A stretch of DNA of 64,000 nt from Candidatus Nitrotoga arctica. GTDB taxonomy: Bacteria > Pseudomonadota > Gammaproteobacteria > Burkholderiales > Gallionellaceae. A model generated the notes under the pieces. That model saw only the letters and a list, made by a program, of their open reading frames with translations. It ran no database searches and was not told where the DNA came from. This document shows positions 18,498-28,097 of the stretch, one piece after another. Positions within the stretch are counted from its first letter, which is position 1; each line of letters begins with the position of its first letter. The stretch covers positions 868,001-932,000 of the forward strand of contig NZ_OU912926.1 of assembly GCF_918378365.1 (NCBI RefSeq), read 5' to 3'. Position numbers and translations under genes: made by a program.

Positions 18498-19241
18498 ATG
18501 ATCGTCAAAGGCATTATTTTCGATAACAACGGAACACTTTCGGATATCCAGACGAACGAATGGCACGACGATGTCTATCGCATCATCAGCAATCTGCTGT
18601 CATATCAAGGCATATCGCTCGCTCCGAACGTCGTTAAGTATTTTTATTTTCAGATAATGAAGGAACAACGCGCGGCATCCGGTGAGCGTCACCCGGAATT
18701 CGATGCCATCGACATCTTCCGCGAGATTGTCACGCGGCACTCGACGGACTTCACCCGCGGCCTGCCGACTGAGAAGATTGCACAGCTCCCGATACTGCTT
18801 GCCGAGACGCACCGTGCCGCATCACGCTTCCAGTTGCAGCTCTATCCTGGTGTAGAGCACATCATCCGGCAACTGCACCCGAAATATCATCTTGCAATAA
18901 TTTCCGATGGTCAGACCGCCTACGCAGTCCCAGAGCTGAACGCCGTCGGGCTATCTGGATTGTTCGACCCGATCATAGTCTCGGGAGATTTCGGGTGCCG
19001 CAAGCCCGACGAACGCCTGTTCACAGCAGCATTGACTGACATGAAAATGGTGCCGTCAGAGGTTCTATATGTGGGCAACGATATGTACCGCGATGTTTAT
19101 GGAGCGCAGAGACTCGGGATGAAAACGGTCTTTTTCAAGTCAAACCAGGGGACGCAGGAAAAGGAGGGCGTAAAGCCCGACTATATTATTTACAATTTCC
19201 CTGAGTTGCTAAACGCCATCCGCTTCTTCGAGGAGCTGTGA
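18498..19241 (+). CDS. HAD-superfamily hydrolase with altered motif I
   Basis: A 247-residue HAD-like protein with a helical cap. Motif II is IISDG, motif III CRKPDERLF with its lysine, and motif IV VGNDMYRDVYGA. Motif I reads FDNNGTL: nucleophile Asp9 is present, but the second aspartate, the general acid/base of phosphatases, is Asn11. In the family such a change weakens or abolishes phosphatase activity, or suits another reaction such as dehalogenation or binding only. The ATG follows GAGGAGG inside the end of the kinase remnant. It lies beside a phosphotransferase fragment, so a role in metabolite repair or sugar phosphate turnover is possible but unproven. Confidence 0.85.
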   Translation: MIVKGIIFDNNGTLSDIQTNEWHDDVYRIISNLLSYQGISLAPNVVKYFYFQIMKEQRAASGERHPEFDAIDIFREIVTRHSTDFTRGLPTEKIAQLPILLAETHRAASRFQLQLYPGVEHIIRQLHPKYHLAIISDGQTAYAVPELNAVGLSGLFDPIIVSGDFGCRKPDERLFTAALTDMKMVPSEVLYVGNDMYRDVYGAQRLGMKTVFFKSNQGTQEKEGVKPDYIIYNFPELLNAIRFFEEL

Positions 19242-19767
19242 CTCACGGGATAAATCGAAAAGGGGCGGCAATGAATGCCATTTTCATGGCTTTCAGAATT
19301 ACATATGAATTCCTCGGAGTTTCAAAAAAAAATATTTGTGGGCACTTCTATAAATCCCTCGCTCTGACGACGGATTTATAGAAGTGCCCTTAAGTGTGAC
19401 GAAATAAACAAATCTACGCTTTCATGAACTAAGGCTGTTATCTGAGCTACTATTATTACAAGTTTATTCGCACTAATATTCCGTTACTTCATCATATGTT
19501 TGCCTTGGACATTTTGTCGACGCTTCTTAAAAAGGCAACAGAGATAACATGCCTTATATACGCTAGCAAACAGACAATCTGGAAAGCGGAGTGAGAATTG
19601 AAATATACCGGTGGGGGAGGCCTCTCATGGAACCCAATCAGTTCACTATGCCGCCTCCCGCTATTCTTTTGACTGATCTGCCTAGCTGCGTACTTTCCAA
19701 TGACAGGTTTGAATATAGATTGGCACAGGCAGCTGCAATCGGAATTTTTACAGAATAAGGTACGGTC
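19242..19767. other. Intergenic region with palindrome
   Basis: No gene is supported here. The region holds the 50-base palindrome described separately and AT-rich sequence on both sides. A minus-strand frame at 19492-19773 shows no family features. Confidence 0.5.
19340..19389. repeat. Perfect 18-bp inverted repeat, MITE-like or solo IS ends
   Basis: GGGCACTTCTATAAATCC (19340-19357) and its exact complement (19372-19389) surround a 14-base centre. The arm resembles GGCACTTCTAAAAATTC near 12.02 kb, the likely end of an IS5-type fragment. Read on the minus strand, the stem is followed after a few bases by a run of eight T, so it could also act as a terminator in that direction. The arms are AT-rich for a terminator. 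Confidence 0.7.
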
Positions 19768-21842
19768 ATGCATAAGAATAATAGTTGTAACCGAGTCGTC
19801 GCGTTATGTCTCGGCATCATCGCATTCGTATGGGCCGCGACGGCCTGCACCGATCCGTCAGCGCGCGTTGCGCGGCTAGGTTATATCAGTGGCGCCGTGA
19901 GCTTCTCTCCGGCTGGTGATGACGTATGGGTACAAGCGACTAGAAACCGACCACTGATTACAGGTGACCATCTGTGGATGGATACTGGCGCACGCGCCGA
20001 ACTACAAATAGGATCAGCCGCAATCCACTTGGATGGCAGCACCAGCGCGACGCTACTTAATCTTGACGACAGCGTCGCTCAGTTACAGCTGGCACAAGGC
20101 TCATTAAACGTAGGGTGCTGCGCCTTGGTCCTGATGATGTGTTTGAAATCGATACGCCTAATCTTGCATTTTCAATTCGCGAGCCTGGCGACTACCGGAT
20201 AGACGTCGATGCAGATGGCAGTTCGACGGCCGTCACCGTGCGCAGTGGCCGGGGCGAGGTATATGGTGAGGGTTCTGCATATACCATCTATGCACAGCGG
20301 TCGTACCGCTTTTTCGGGACCGACTTGCGCCACTATGACAGGTACGCCTTTCTACCGCCACCAAATGAATTTGACCTCTGGTCTAACCAACGCAATCGTC
20401 GAGGTGAGAGCTCGATGTCCGCACGCTATGTCTCACGCGATGTGATCGGCTATGAAGATCTTGACGAATATGGCTCGTGGCGTAATGACCCAAGCTATGG
20501 CTACGTGTGGGTGCCTAGCCGGGTGAGCGTCGACTGGGTTCCCTACAATGATGGTCGCTGGGTGTGGGTCAATCCTTGGGGCTGGACTTGGGTTGACGAT
20601 GCGCCGTGGGGGTTTACTGTGTCGTATTATGGCCGCTGGGCCCACATCAGAGACAATTGGTGCTGGGTTCCTGGGCCGATCATCGCCAGACCGGTCTATG
20701 CTCCTGCGCTGGTAGTATTTGTCGGCGGCAGTAATTTCCAGTTGTCGCTCTCAATGGGTAGCGGTGGTGGTGTTGCATGGTTTCCCCTCGGCCCACGCGA
20801 GGTCTACCGGCCCGCGTATCCGGTGAGCCGCAATTATTTCACCAACATCAACACTAGCAATACGGTCGTCAATAATGTCAATATCACCAATGTGTACAAC
20901 ATTACAAACGTGACCAACATTACTTATGTCAACCGACAAGTACCTGGCGCCGTCGTCGCTGTGCCTGCAACTACATTCGTGAAGTCTCAGCTCGTGGCGA
21001 GATCCAGAGTAGAAGTATCGGAAGAGGTCATCAGGTCAGCGCCTGTCAGCGTGACTGCCAGTGTGACACCGGATCATGAGAGTCTACGTGGTGCAGCTGC
21101 ACTTGGACACAAACCACCAGCAGTAGCGATGGAGCGAGAAGTGGTGGCAAAAACAGCGCCTCCGCCCAAACCGGTGTCTTTTGCAAGGCAGCTGCCAGCC
21201 CTCGCGACCAACCCAGGCAAGCCACTGGATGAAGCTGCGCTGGCGACCGTGAAACTGGCAGCGCCCGTACCGGTAGCAACAGTCAAGCTTGTTGCTCCGT
21301 CACGCTCAAGAGATGTAGCTGACAAACCGCAAGCCGATCCATCAGCGCGGCAACAAACACCGTCCACTCCGACACTATCACTTGACCGCAAAGGGCAATC
21401 TGAACCGCGCAGGCCGCTAGGACAGACTGCTGAACCAAAGACTATTGCACCGATTATTGCACCGTCAGGTATAGAAAAGCCAGCTGAACCGGCCGTCGCA
21501 CCGCCATCAAAGGTAGAGCCTGACCGCAAAGAACAACCCGAACCGTTCAAACAACGAGAGCAGATTACTGATCCAAGGACTACTGCCCCGACTATTGCAC
21601 CAGCAGGCATAGATAAGCCAGTTGAACATTCCTCCGCACTGCCATCGATGATAGAGCCAGCCCGCCCACCGATGAACCGCGAAATCAGGCAAACTCCACA
21701 ACCACAAACCCCTGCCGAACAACGCGTCTTGGTACCTAAACCTGAAACCATTAAAGGCGGAGTGCAGATGTCCAAAGAGCAATTGAAGCGCGAGGAGGAG
21801 TTGAGGAAGGGCGAGATGGAAGACAAGAGGCTCAACCAGTAG
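19768..21842 (+). pseudogene. FecR-domain / DUF6600 secreted protein, frameshifted
   Basis: Two frames form one protein of about 690 residues. The first (to 20202) has a signal peptide ending near ATACTDP and a FecR-like domain (GYISGAVSFSPAGDDVWVQA, GDHLWMDTGARAELQ). The rest continues in another frame from about 20115: DDVFEIDTPNLAFSIREPGD, then the Trp-rich DUF6600 part (YGYVWVPSRVSVDWVPYNDG, WVNPWGWTWVDDAPWG). An Asn/Thr-rich stretch and a proline-rich tail with a roughly 50-residue repeat (PxTIAPxGIxKPxE) follow. A single lost base near 20112-20116 explains the break, since AACGTACGGGTGCTG would keep frame. It could be a true mutation or a sequencing error. Confidence 0.75.
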
Positions 21843-22557
21843 CCATGCTGCTGAACTTATTCTGCCTAGTATTTTTTGAGATGACGCTAAACAACGCCGT
21901 GAATAAATTGGCATGATAAGTTGTAGTCATTGTTGGATCAACGGCAATACAAATTTAATGTATCAGCGGCTCAATCTAGCATGCATTCTAATACATGCGT
22001 ACTCCTGCCAATCTTATAGAATATTATTACCTGTTGACGTTTTAACCGTAAGGTATGCTAACTAGGCTTTCCTAAATCAGGAGCAAGTCCTATGTAGCAA
22101 GGCTTCTAGAACCAATCAAGACAATGACACTTTAGTTTTCCAGTGCCCAGCTTCATCTCGGGCGCACCAAATAGTGTTTCAATATAAAATGGTTGACGCT
22201 GTAGAAAATCCCCATCCATCACACCACTGAATGACTACTGTTCGCAGCCATATTGCTGCCGGTCGAACAAGGTGTGGCCACCGTCTCCTTATGGCACAAT
22301 GTGGAAGTAACGACCTCAAGGTCTCAATGACTGCTACGGCCGAAAAGCTGACTAACGAGGCTGTAGAAAAACCCCATTTTGAACACCTGATTCAGCTTTG
22401 GGTAGAAATTTTTCAAACCAAACCGTCATCTTCATTTCCTGCTCCCTGTTCTTTTCTTGCTCCCTGTTCTTTTCTCGAATATCCTCATTGCAGACCAGGC
22501 TAGTCTGACAGGCATATGCATACGACACATAGGTAAGGATGCATTCTCCTGGCATCC
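21843..22557. other. Non-coding region with repeated CTGTAGAAAA(T/A)CCCC strings
   Basis: No gene is supported. Two near-identical 15-base strings lie at 22199-22213 and 22361-22375; the second lies beyond the end of the IS1182-type remnant and may be its terminal region. Confidence 0.4.
22440..22475. repeat. Two-copy 18-bp tandem repeat
   Basis: TGCTCCCTGTTCTTTTCT occurs twice head to tail. It lies in the non-coding stretch downstream of the IS1182 remnant. No function is visible. Confidence 0.8.
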
Positions 22558-22914
22558 TTACCTCGCATAACCATAATTCGCCAGCTTCTCAATATTATGC
22601 ATCATGCAGTACAATTTCCACTGCCCATCTACCTTGGTTTTTCCGCGCAGCGTAAAGCGATGCAGACGTTTATTGCCGCGCAGGTTGCCAAACACCGGTT
22701 CCACCGTCGCAAAGCGGCGCGTGATCATCTCTCGCCCCGTATCCGTATCGATTTTCACCTTCATCCGCTCAACATGATTTTCTTGTTCATCTCGTTTGCC
22801 TTGCAAGAAAGAAACCTGCCGCATGAATCGTGCCGATATCGTGTCGCTCCCAGTAATGGCTTTGATCTTCGACTCGTTCCAGCGACGTCCATGCTCTGTT
22901 TCGATGGCGCACAC
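22558..22914 (-). pseudogene. IS1182-family transposase C-terminal remnant
   Basis: The minus-strand frame encodes MITRRFATVEPVFGNLRGNK, then RLHRFTLRGKTKVDGQWKLY and CMMHNIEKLANYGYAR, the hallmark C-terminus of IS1182 transposases including the catalytic glutamate in EPVFGNLR. The first two thirds of the gene are missing, so it is a dead fragment. Confidence 0.8.
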
Positions 22915-23028
22915 TAATCGAGCGCCCCTGAGTACTGCAAGGTATGCATTGCGTTTGCATCTATTATCACGATAAGTTAGTCAACTAACGATAATAGTCG
23001 TTATCGCTAGTTGGTCTGCCATAAGTTA

Positions 23029-23214
23029 TCAATTTAACCGGACACTTATTGACAAAATCTGGCTAAGTGATGCAATTTGAATCTGGCGTGAAAGCGGGAG
23101 CATATCTGGGTAGAGTTTTGCATTGATCAGAACCGATGGGGCATTTTTTAGCCTCTGCGTACGCGCCAACTTTCTCAAGTATCGCCCTAAGTTACTTAAT
23201 GGCAGCATGGTCAA
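23029..23214 (-). pseudogene. DUF1993 protein N-terminal remnant
   Basis: The frame contains APSVLINAKLYPDMLPLSRQ followed by IQIAS, the diagnostic early segment of DUF1993 proteins of about 170 residues. The preceding residues are scrambled, as after a small frameshift, and the rest of the gene is absent after SLSQIL. Confidence 0.6.
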
Positions 23215-23229
23215 AGCTATCTTGACCAG

Positions 23230-24615
23230 TTAGTGTGGAGTTAAGCCCATTGAACTCCAAAGAAACGCATAGGAAATGGCACGACGTCCCTGCTCCGCCG
23301 CCTGAGCGTTCTCACTCGCCTTATAGCTTCTCAGCAAACCTTTCACGCGTTCAAGACCTGCGGGGGTAACAATAGCTTGTCTTGGTGATTTTCCATCCAG
23401 TGCTGGAATGGGTTCATCCGGCCAATTGGCATACATGCGATGAATTGTCTTTTCAATTATATCCGCAGCAACTTCGGGAGGAATCTCCGCCTTGCTTGGC
23501 AACGATTTTTTGGACTTGCCCGTAGGCATATTTTTCATCAAACCCTTTGGATCAGAGATCACCCGTCCAGCGAACTCGGCGGATTTGCCAGCCAGTTTTT
23601 CAAACCACTTGCCGCCTTTGTCAGCGTCTCCCTGCGTCTTGTGAAACAGTTCGATCTTATCTTGACCATCGCCAATATTGATCGAGGATATTGCGCGGGT
23701 TAAGCCATCGCGACTATTCTTCAGACGAGTCCAACCTGATTCACGATCACCATCGACATCCTTTTTGTCTGTCAGTGCTTGTGACAGTGCATCCCAATCT
23801 TTCACCCGATAGTGATCCGTAACCAAAAGGATGGGGTCACCAGATTGGGAGTCCATCATGGTCGGTAATTCCATCGGTCTGATGTATTGCTCAAGCCATT
23901 TTCGTCGAATGAGAAAACTTAGAAAGCCCGACAGAGGTTCAGAATGCTCGTGAAACTCATTTTCGGTCTCTTTCACGGCATCCACAACAGATGCTCCCCC
24001 GAAACGTGAAAACGGATAAACCCCACCAGACAATTCGTAGTGTCCATCAACCTTCATGAGCCGAACACCTATTTGAAAGCCGATGAGAGATGCTTGGCTA
24101 CCAGACTTTTCTAGAACGACGATCGGTGGGGCATTGGTGTCCAAGGCATCGCACAGAGTCATTTGCTGCCCTGGCACGACGTCAGTTACATCATATAGGC
24201 GCATCGGACGTTCTGATAACTGCTCTATCCATCGGCGCTGATATACAGTAAATAAAGGGCCTCCAATACCGAGCAACACATCAGTCACCAACCGGTATTT
24301 ATCCTTTATCAGAATCTGCCCTTCAGCAATCAGCCACTCCATTGAATTGAGCTGGATACTTTGCCACGTTTCGGCATCAAGTGATTCAAGATTATCCTGT
24401 TCCTCATTAGTCAATCCGTCAAAAAGCATTTCGTCGATTGCAGTCATTACTGCTTTTTTGTGACGTGTCAACAGCCAGTCAACTGCCCGTTCAACTGCAC
24501 CGTCGTGACCTTTATTCGCTGTGATTTTTTCATTTTCTTTAAGAAGACAGCACTGCTTGTATTTTCTGTCGCTGCCGCATGGACAGGGATCATTGCGTCC
24601 GATTTTATGTGTCAT
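23230..24615 (-). CDS. SEC-C zinc-motif protein with MbcA-like C-terminal segment
   Basis: A 461-residue protein. At the N-terminus the SEC-C motif NDPCPCGSDRKYKQCCL binds zinc through CxCx(8)CC, the same module as at the end of SecA, and serves as a protein- or nucleic-acid-interaction tag. The long middle part is acidic and of unknown fold, with FSRFGGASVVDAVKETENEF. Near the C-terminus WPDEPIPALDGKSPRQAI resembles the segment found in MbcA/ParS/Xre-type antitoxin C-termini. No signal peptide or membrane span is seen. It stands alone between remnants; the broken helicase gene lies upstream on the same strand but 380 bases away, so no operon is implied. Function unknown. Confidence 0.75.
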   Translation of the reverse strand: MTHKIGRNDPCPCGSDRKYKQCCLLKENEKITANKGHDGAVERAVDWLLTRHKKAVMTAIDEMLFDGLTNEEQDNLESLDAETWQSIQLNSMEWLIAEGQILIKDKYRLVTDVLLGIGGPLFTVYQRRWIEQLSERPMRLYDVTDVVPGQQMTLCDALDTNAPPIVVLEKSGSQASLIGFQIGVRLMKVDGHYELSGGVYPFSRFGGASVVDAVKETENEFHEHSEPLSGFLSFLIRRKWLEQYIRPMELPTMMDSQSGDPILLVTDHYRVKDWDALSQALTDKKDVDGDRESGWTRLKNSRDGLTRAISSINIGDGQDKIELFHKTQGDADKGGKWFEKLAGKSAEFAGRVISDPKGLMKNMPTGKSKKSLPSKAEIPPEVAADIIEKTIHRMYANWPDEPIPALDGKSPRQAIVTPAGLERVKGLLRSYKASENAQAAEQGRRAISYAFLWSSMGLTPH

Positions 24616-24996
24616 TGTCTGTGTTGAACGTACGCGTTTTGAAGTGAAACAACCAACCCTGCTTCAACAATCAGTAGCCGCATTGTAAATATAGGAAGTA
24701 GTAGGGTTTCATTGACCGTTTCTTTGAATAAGTTTATACGCTCGCTGATTTAAGTTCGAAGTGCAAGTAGATGTTAATAGTTGACCGATCTAACCGAATC
24801 ACCATGCTTTAAGCTATTAATTCTAACACCCTCTCCCGATCCATCTCAGAATCGGGAAAGACATTCCTTCTCCGTCACCTAGCCCGTAACTTTTTACGCA
24901 CTGCCGGTATCAATGTCTACAATCTGATCGGCCACAATTCCTTATGTGTGGTCGATCTACCTGAATTTTCCAACTGGCGATGAGGTCGGAGTTGTG
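24616..24996. other. Gap between the SEC-C gene and the helicase remnant
   Basis: Short frames occur on the minus strand (for example GLGDGEGMSFPDSEMDRERV) but none is long or recognisable. Nothing is supported here. Confidence 0.4.
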
Positions 24997-25492
24997 TTAA
25001 TCAAGATTGATTCCCAGAACCGAATCCTCCCAATTGTTGGGGCTTGAATATGTGGCCCGCTGGAGTGCGCGATTGTGAGTGATTTCATCAAACAAACCTT
25101 CCGGTAAGTCATTGAAAAAGTAAGTTTCTGCGGCCTCGTCTTTATTCTCGGCGGGAAGCGTCCATGCAGAGTAACTCTGCCGAGTAACAATCAGATTGTC
25201 CATGGCACGGGTTAGCGCTACATAGAGTACACGGCGTTCTTCTTCAACTTTATCCATATCACCCACCGCATAGGCCGAGGGAAAAGAACCGGGGCTCATA
25301 TTGATGACATAGCAGGTCTTGCATTCAGTACCCTTTGTCGAGTGAATTGTGATGAGCGATGACTGCGTCATCGGTTTCTCTTTTTTCGACAGCAGATGTG
25401 TGGATCGGATTGAGTATATATTCTTCAATAAATGCCAGGATGCTGGTGTGCTTCTCCGCCAATTTCGCCACTATTGATCCGGCACGAATTAT

Positions 25493-26180
25493 TCATGAAG
25501 CCGCGTAGGCGACTTTTGGGTCGCGGAAATAACGGCGCACGCGTTCGGGGTTTTGCTCAAGCATGATCATGTGATCAGTCGCAGCAGCTCTGAGTTTTGC
25601 CTTGGTGCGCACTGGCACCTTTGAAGTGATGACGTGCTTGAGATCTGCATTCAGTCTTTCTTCGGGGTTGAGTTCAGGGCTGTAGCTGGGCAAGTAGAAC
25701 AACTCGATTTTCTGTGCGTTCTCGGCAGCCCAAGCCTTTACAGGTTTGCTGTGATGAACTCTCAAGTTGTCCAGTATCAGAAACACCTTGCGGTCTGTAT
25801 CCTTGATGAGCGCCTCCAGAAATTCAATGAGCTTGTCGGAGTTAAATGCCTCATCAATAATCATCCAGCGCGTTTTACCCTGATTGGTTACCGTCGCAAT
25901 CATCGATAGCTTGTGGCGCGTGCCGCCTACTGCGAACGTCACAGGTGTCTTGCCCACCGGCGCATAGCTCCTGCCTCTGACATCCGTGTTGACTAGCGCC
26001 GTCTCGTCGCCCCAGTGAATTTCCGCACCTTCGGCTTTTGCTCTGGTTTCAATGGCCGGATACTGTTCAACAAGCCAAGCCTGGACGGCTTCAGGCCGCT
26101 GCTCGTATGCTTTTTTAATGGGTTTTTGTGGTGTAAAACCCCAACGTGCCAAGTAGTTGCCTACTGCCCGAATAGCAGCA
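25493..26180 (-). pseudogene. IS630-type transposase, C-terminal catalytic part fused to helicase frame
   Basis: From AVGNYLARWGFTPQKPIKKA onward, the frame is a DDE IS630-type transposase: IHWGDETALVNTDVRGRSYA (first Asp), LILDNLRVHHSKPVKAW (second Asp) and LPSYSPELNPEERLNADLK (Glu region). It is directly continuous with helicase sequence (GVGEATANR), making a chimeric frame. Its N-terminal DNA-binding part is missing and a matching N-terminal part lies at 8.37-8.56 kb. The last residues FRDPKVAYAAS are the normal end. Confidence 0.8.
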
Positions 26181-26970
26181 CGGTTGGCCGTGGCTTCGCC
26201 TACTCCAGGAAACAAGGTGAGGTAGCGCATGATGGCAATCTCATCCAGCGGATTGCCAATGATACGAAGTAAAGAGAGGGCGTCGCGGACGTGAGCTGAC
26301 TCAAGCAGTTTGACACCACCAATAAATCTATAAGGTATTTCAGCAGCAATAAGGCTGCTCTCCACAGCGCGTGCACTATATGTAGAGCGTGCAAGAATCA
26401 TATCGCCAGTTGTCGCCGTCCTCCCGACGCCGCAAAATGTCTTCAGTAATCCATCGACTTTCCTCCCATTCATTGGTAAAGCTGTGGAGCTGGGGCAGCT
26501 GTCCTGCACCTCGCGCCGCATTCAGATTTTTGCCATAATCGAGTGGACTTTTGAGCAACAACCAGTTGGCCACATCCAGGATTTCCTGTGTTGAACAGTA
26601 GTTCTTCGTGAGTTTCAGGACTGCTGATCCTGGCACGCGCTCCTGGAATGAATGGATATTCTTGAAGTCTGCACCCCGGAATCCGTAGATAGATTGCGCA
26701 TCGTCACCAACGCAGAAAAGGCAGCAGTTTTCTTTCAACAGGCTCAACAGTGACCATTGCAATGGGTTCGTGTCTTGCATTTCGTCCACAAGCAGATGAT
26801 CGTACTGCTTGCTAACCCACTGACACACCTTAGGGGACTCGCGAATGCGTTGTGCAACAAATGATAAAATATCGTCATAATCCAAGTAGTGACGCTCTCG
26901 TTTTTTCTGCTCGTAGCCTTTCAGAACAGGAATAATTTCGCTCCTTATAGCCAGATATTCTTGATAGTTG

Positions 26971-27042
26971 TGCTTGAGTGCTTGAGTGCTTGAGTGCTTG
27001 AGTGCTTGAGTGCTTGAGTGCTTGAGTGCTTGAGTGTTTGAG
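26971..27042. repeat. 8-bp tandem repeat (9 units) inside the helicase gene
   Basis: Eight perfect TGCTTGAG units plus one TGTTTGAG unit, in all 72 bases. On the coding strand the unit CTCAAGCA gives the peptide repeat KHSSTQAL every three units. Because 8 is not a multiple of 3, unit number decides the reading frame downstream. With nine units the N-terminal helicase frame terminates shortly after the array (TTIKNIWL). Eight or eleven units would join it to the next helicase frame. Confidence 0.95.
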
Positions 27043-27775
27043 TAAGGTTGAGGCCGGTATTGCGGGCAAACGAATAGATATCGCATAGTTGAGCTGCTGT
27101 CGGTAGCTTGTTGCCCTTTCCTTTGCCGCGCAATATCCGAAAAAGCTGAACCTGATCATCGCGATCAATGATCGAAAAGTCTTTCGCCCCGAAAATGGCG
27201 GGAGCGCGTCGGATCAGCGAGATGCACCACGTATGGAACGTGCTGGCGCGAAGTTGAGATGCCTTTTCCCCTAAATGGGTTTTTACTCGCCCAACAATCT
27301 CCGACGCAGCATGGCGCGTAAAAGTCAGTATCTGGATACGCAGGGCCGGCACTCCCTGCGCTATCAGAAAAGCAGCCTTGGATACGATAGTTTTGGTTTT
27401 GCCTGAACCCGCCCCCGCTAGAACCAGGGCATGTTGATTGTCCAACATGACCGCAGCGCGTTGGCGTTGATTAAGCGACGCAATTAATGAATCGAGAGAC
27501 ATGCTGTATCCTTTCTTATTAAATGGCTTGTGCGGCATAAAGACACAACACTCAGCTCACGATGGTATTCCCTGCACCTCGTCAGAACTTTCCATTTCCA
27601 CATTGCACGCCAAATGATTCACGTTCCCGACGCAACACTGTTCTCCTACTCATATGAAGCGAGCGAGATGCATGATGGGGTGGTTTTCAGAACGTGCGAA
27701 TCAACGGTGCTGTCCAGCCAGAATTTTGATGTTCATGTTTCCGACTGACAGCACCGAATGTTTTTTTCCAATTGG

Positions 27776-28097
27776 TTACCGAGGCGGTTTGAGCCTTTGC
27801 AAAGCCGCAAGACCTATGGGCTTTTCATTTAGCTTACGGCGCTGCGTACGCTGGCCAGGTACATTAATCGGCACAATGCCGCTTACGCGTTCTGATCGGC
27901 AAGATGATGGTCTGTGCGCATGTACTGGCTTGGGCAACTGCTTCGACTTTTGCTTGACCAGCAAGGGTTTAGTGCTCCGTTTAGTCAGCTCAGGCTCTGG
28001 CAGTTTCGTGGATGCAGTTGGTTTATAGGGTTCGCGCAAATCAATACCTAATTCGAGGAAGAATTTACGGTGGCGCTGACAGCTGCGCTGGCTATGC
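27776..28097 (-). CDS. Hypothetical basic protein, 5' end cut by IS630
   Basis: A Lys/Arg/Pro-rich frame of just over 100 codons with no recognised domain. It reads RHRKFFLELGIDLREPYKPT then a basic stretch rich in KRSTKPLLVKQKSKQLPKP. The only available start codon lies inside the neighbouring IS630 element (28114), so the original N-terminus was probably removed when that element inserted at 28098. Whether anything is still made is doubtful. Confidence 0.35.

Larger units (their letters stand above)
24997..27538 (-). pseudogene. UvrD/Rep-type helicase, multiply interrupted
   Basis: Four pieces restore an SF1 helicase of about 700 residues. The first piece (26945-27538) has Walker A LVLAGAGSGKTKTIV and motif Ia ILTFTRHAASE. 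The second (26376-27086) has Walker B VDEMQDTNPLQWSLL, then CVGDDAQSIYGFRGADF and TKNYCSTQEILDVANW. A short third piece (to about 26180) has RFIGGVKLLESAHVRDALSL. The last (24997-25428) has TIHSTKGTECKTCYVI and VEERRVLYVALTRAMDNL. Pieces one and two are out of frame across an 8-base tandem repeat, two and three across a further frameshift, and an IS630 fragment separates three and four. It is non-functional as it stands. The original role may have been DNA repair or replication restart. Confidence 0.85.

Noticed and set aside
21074..21835. 253-codon minus-strand frame
   Set aside because: Antisense shadow of the repeat-rich tail of the DUF6600 gene.
22915..23028. Inverted repeats CGATAA...TTATCG and GTTAG...CTAAC
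   Set aside because: Short arms (5-6 bases) in AT-rich sequence; no T-run or att-like partner, so no function is claimed.
26971..27042. CRISPR-like array
   Set aside because: The units are 8 bases and contiguous, without spacers; it is a simple tandem repeat.
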